Positions 6,533 to 6,667 of a stretch of DNA of 6,667 nt are shown piece after piece. The DNA comes from an uncultured Pseudomonadota bacterium (GTDB lineage Bacteria > Bdellovibrionota_B > Oligoflexia > Oligoflexales > CAILAO01), in the NCBI GenBank assembly GCA_903832105.1, contig CAILAO010000718.1:1-6667 (forward strand), written 5' to 3'. Positions within the stretch are counted from its first letter, which is position 1, and the number at the start of each line of letters is the position of its first letter. Below the pieces are notes generated by a model. The model was not told the origin of the DNA, made no database searches, and worked only from the letters and a program-made list of their open reading frames with translations. Position numbers and translations under genes: made by a program.

Positions 6533-6608
6533 TGGAGCCGTTGGACGGAATTGAACCGTCGACCTGCTGATTACGAATCAGCTGCTCTACCAACTGAGCT
6601 ACAACGGC
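6533..6608 (-). tRNA. tRNA-Thr with anticodon CGU, CCA end encoded
   Basis: The minus strand folds into a complete 76-nt cloverleaf. The acceptor GCCGTTG (6608-6602) pairs with CAACGGC (6543-6537). The D stem is GCTC/GAGC with loop AGTTGGTA. The anticodon stem GCTGA/TCAGC holds loop TTCGTAA, giving anticodon CGU, which reads ACG (Thr). The variable loop is AGGTC and the T arm is GACGG-TTCAATT-CCGTC. The discriminator is U73, and CCA is encoded at 6535-6533. G1-C72, C2-G71 and anticodon G35-U36 agree with known threonine identity elements. U36 followed by A37 makes it a t6A37 substrate. It lies 15 bases upstream of glnS on the same strand, so the two are probably cotranscribed. Confidence 0.96.
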
Positions 6609-6635
6609 TGAGGGGTCAAAAAGACCTGGAGCGGG

Positions 6636-6664
6636 ACCATACATAAACCGGGCGCGGAGTTCAA
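6636..6664 (-). promoter_or_regulatory. Predicted promoter for tRNA-Thr and glnS with a GC-rich discriminator
   Basis: On the minus strand TTGAAC (6664-6659) is followed after 17 bases by TATGGT (6641-6636). Initiation would fall near 6627-6629, leaving a 5' leader of about 20 nt with a small GGTC-T5-GACC hairpin (6626-6614). The bases after the -10 box, CCCGCTCC, are GC-rich, as at stringently controlled stable-RNA promoters. The window ends three bases beyond, so an upstream tRNA or further promoter cannot be excluded. Confidence 0.45.
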
Positions 6665-6667
6665 CTA

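Noticed and set aside
6627..6667. Remnant 3' half of another tRNA (CGCTCCA recalls a tRNA-Gly end)
   Set aside because: No T arm or TTCGA-type loop is found at the right distance and the arms do not pair.

Overview
The window (about 46% G+C by eye) looks like ordinary chromosome of a Gram-negative bacterium. The evidence is an N-terminal lipobox on the leftmost protein, a direct glutaminyl-tRNA synthetase closely resembling the E. coli enzyme, a tRNA with an encoded CCA end, and Shine-Dalgarno-type starts. The lipoprotein architecture and the divergent PurE make me think of Bdellovibrionota (Bdellovibrio-like) or a related delta-type lineage. That placement is an impression from the proteins, not a demonstrated fact.

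Layout. (1) Positions 1-1137, minus strand: the N-terminal 379 codons of a lipoprotein that runs off the left edge. It has two carboxypeptidase-regulatory-like beta domains followed by a second kind of beta module repeated at a 90-residue period. (2) Positions 1138-1364: a divergent intergenic region whose two predicted -10 boxes overlap, followed by a leader of about 140 nt with two small dyads. (3) Positions 1365-4831, plus strand: a tight run of purD, purE, a TsaC/Sua5-family gene, a Maf-family gene and a small unrecognised gene, with gaps of 3 to about 25 nt, probably one operon. (4) Positions 4832-6517, minus strand: glnS, convergent with and directly abutting the last plus-strand gene. 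(5) Positions 6533-6608, minus strand: tRNA-Thr(CGU), 15 nt upstream of glnS, with a promoter-like sequence at 6636-6664.

How the genes fit together. PurD and PurE are de novo purine biosynthesis steps. The TsaC-family protein makes threonylcarbamoyl-AMP for t6A37 of ANN-decoding tRNAs, and the tRNA-Thr in the window is such a tRNA. Maf removes non-canonical or excess pyrimidine nucleotides. The plus-strand operon therefore mixes nucleotide synthesis and housekeeping with tRNA modification, while the minus-strand unit couples a tRNA to an aminoacyl-tRNA synthetase of another specificity. I see no mobile element, CRISPR array, prophage or defence system. The points most worth a second look are the repeat lipoprotein, the tRNA-Thr/glnS transcript, the altered PurE signature loop and the overlapping divergent promoters.
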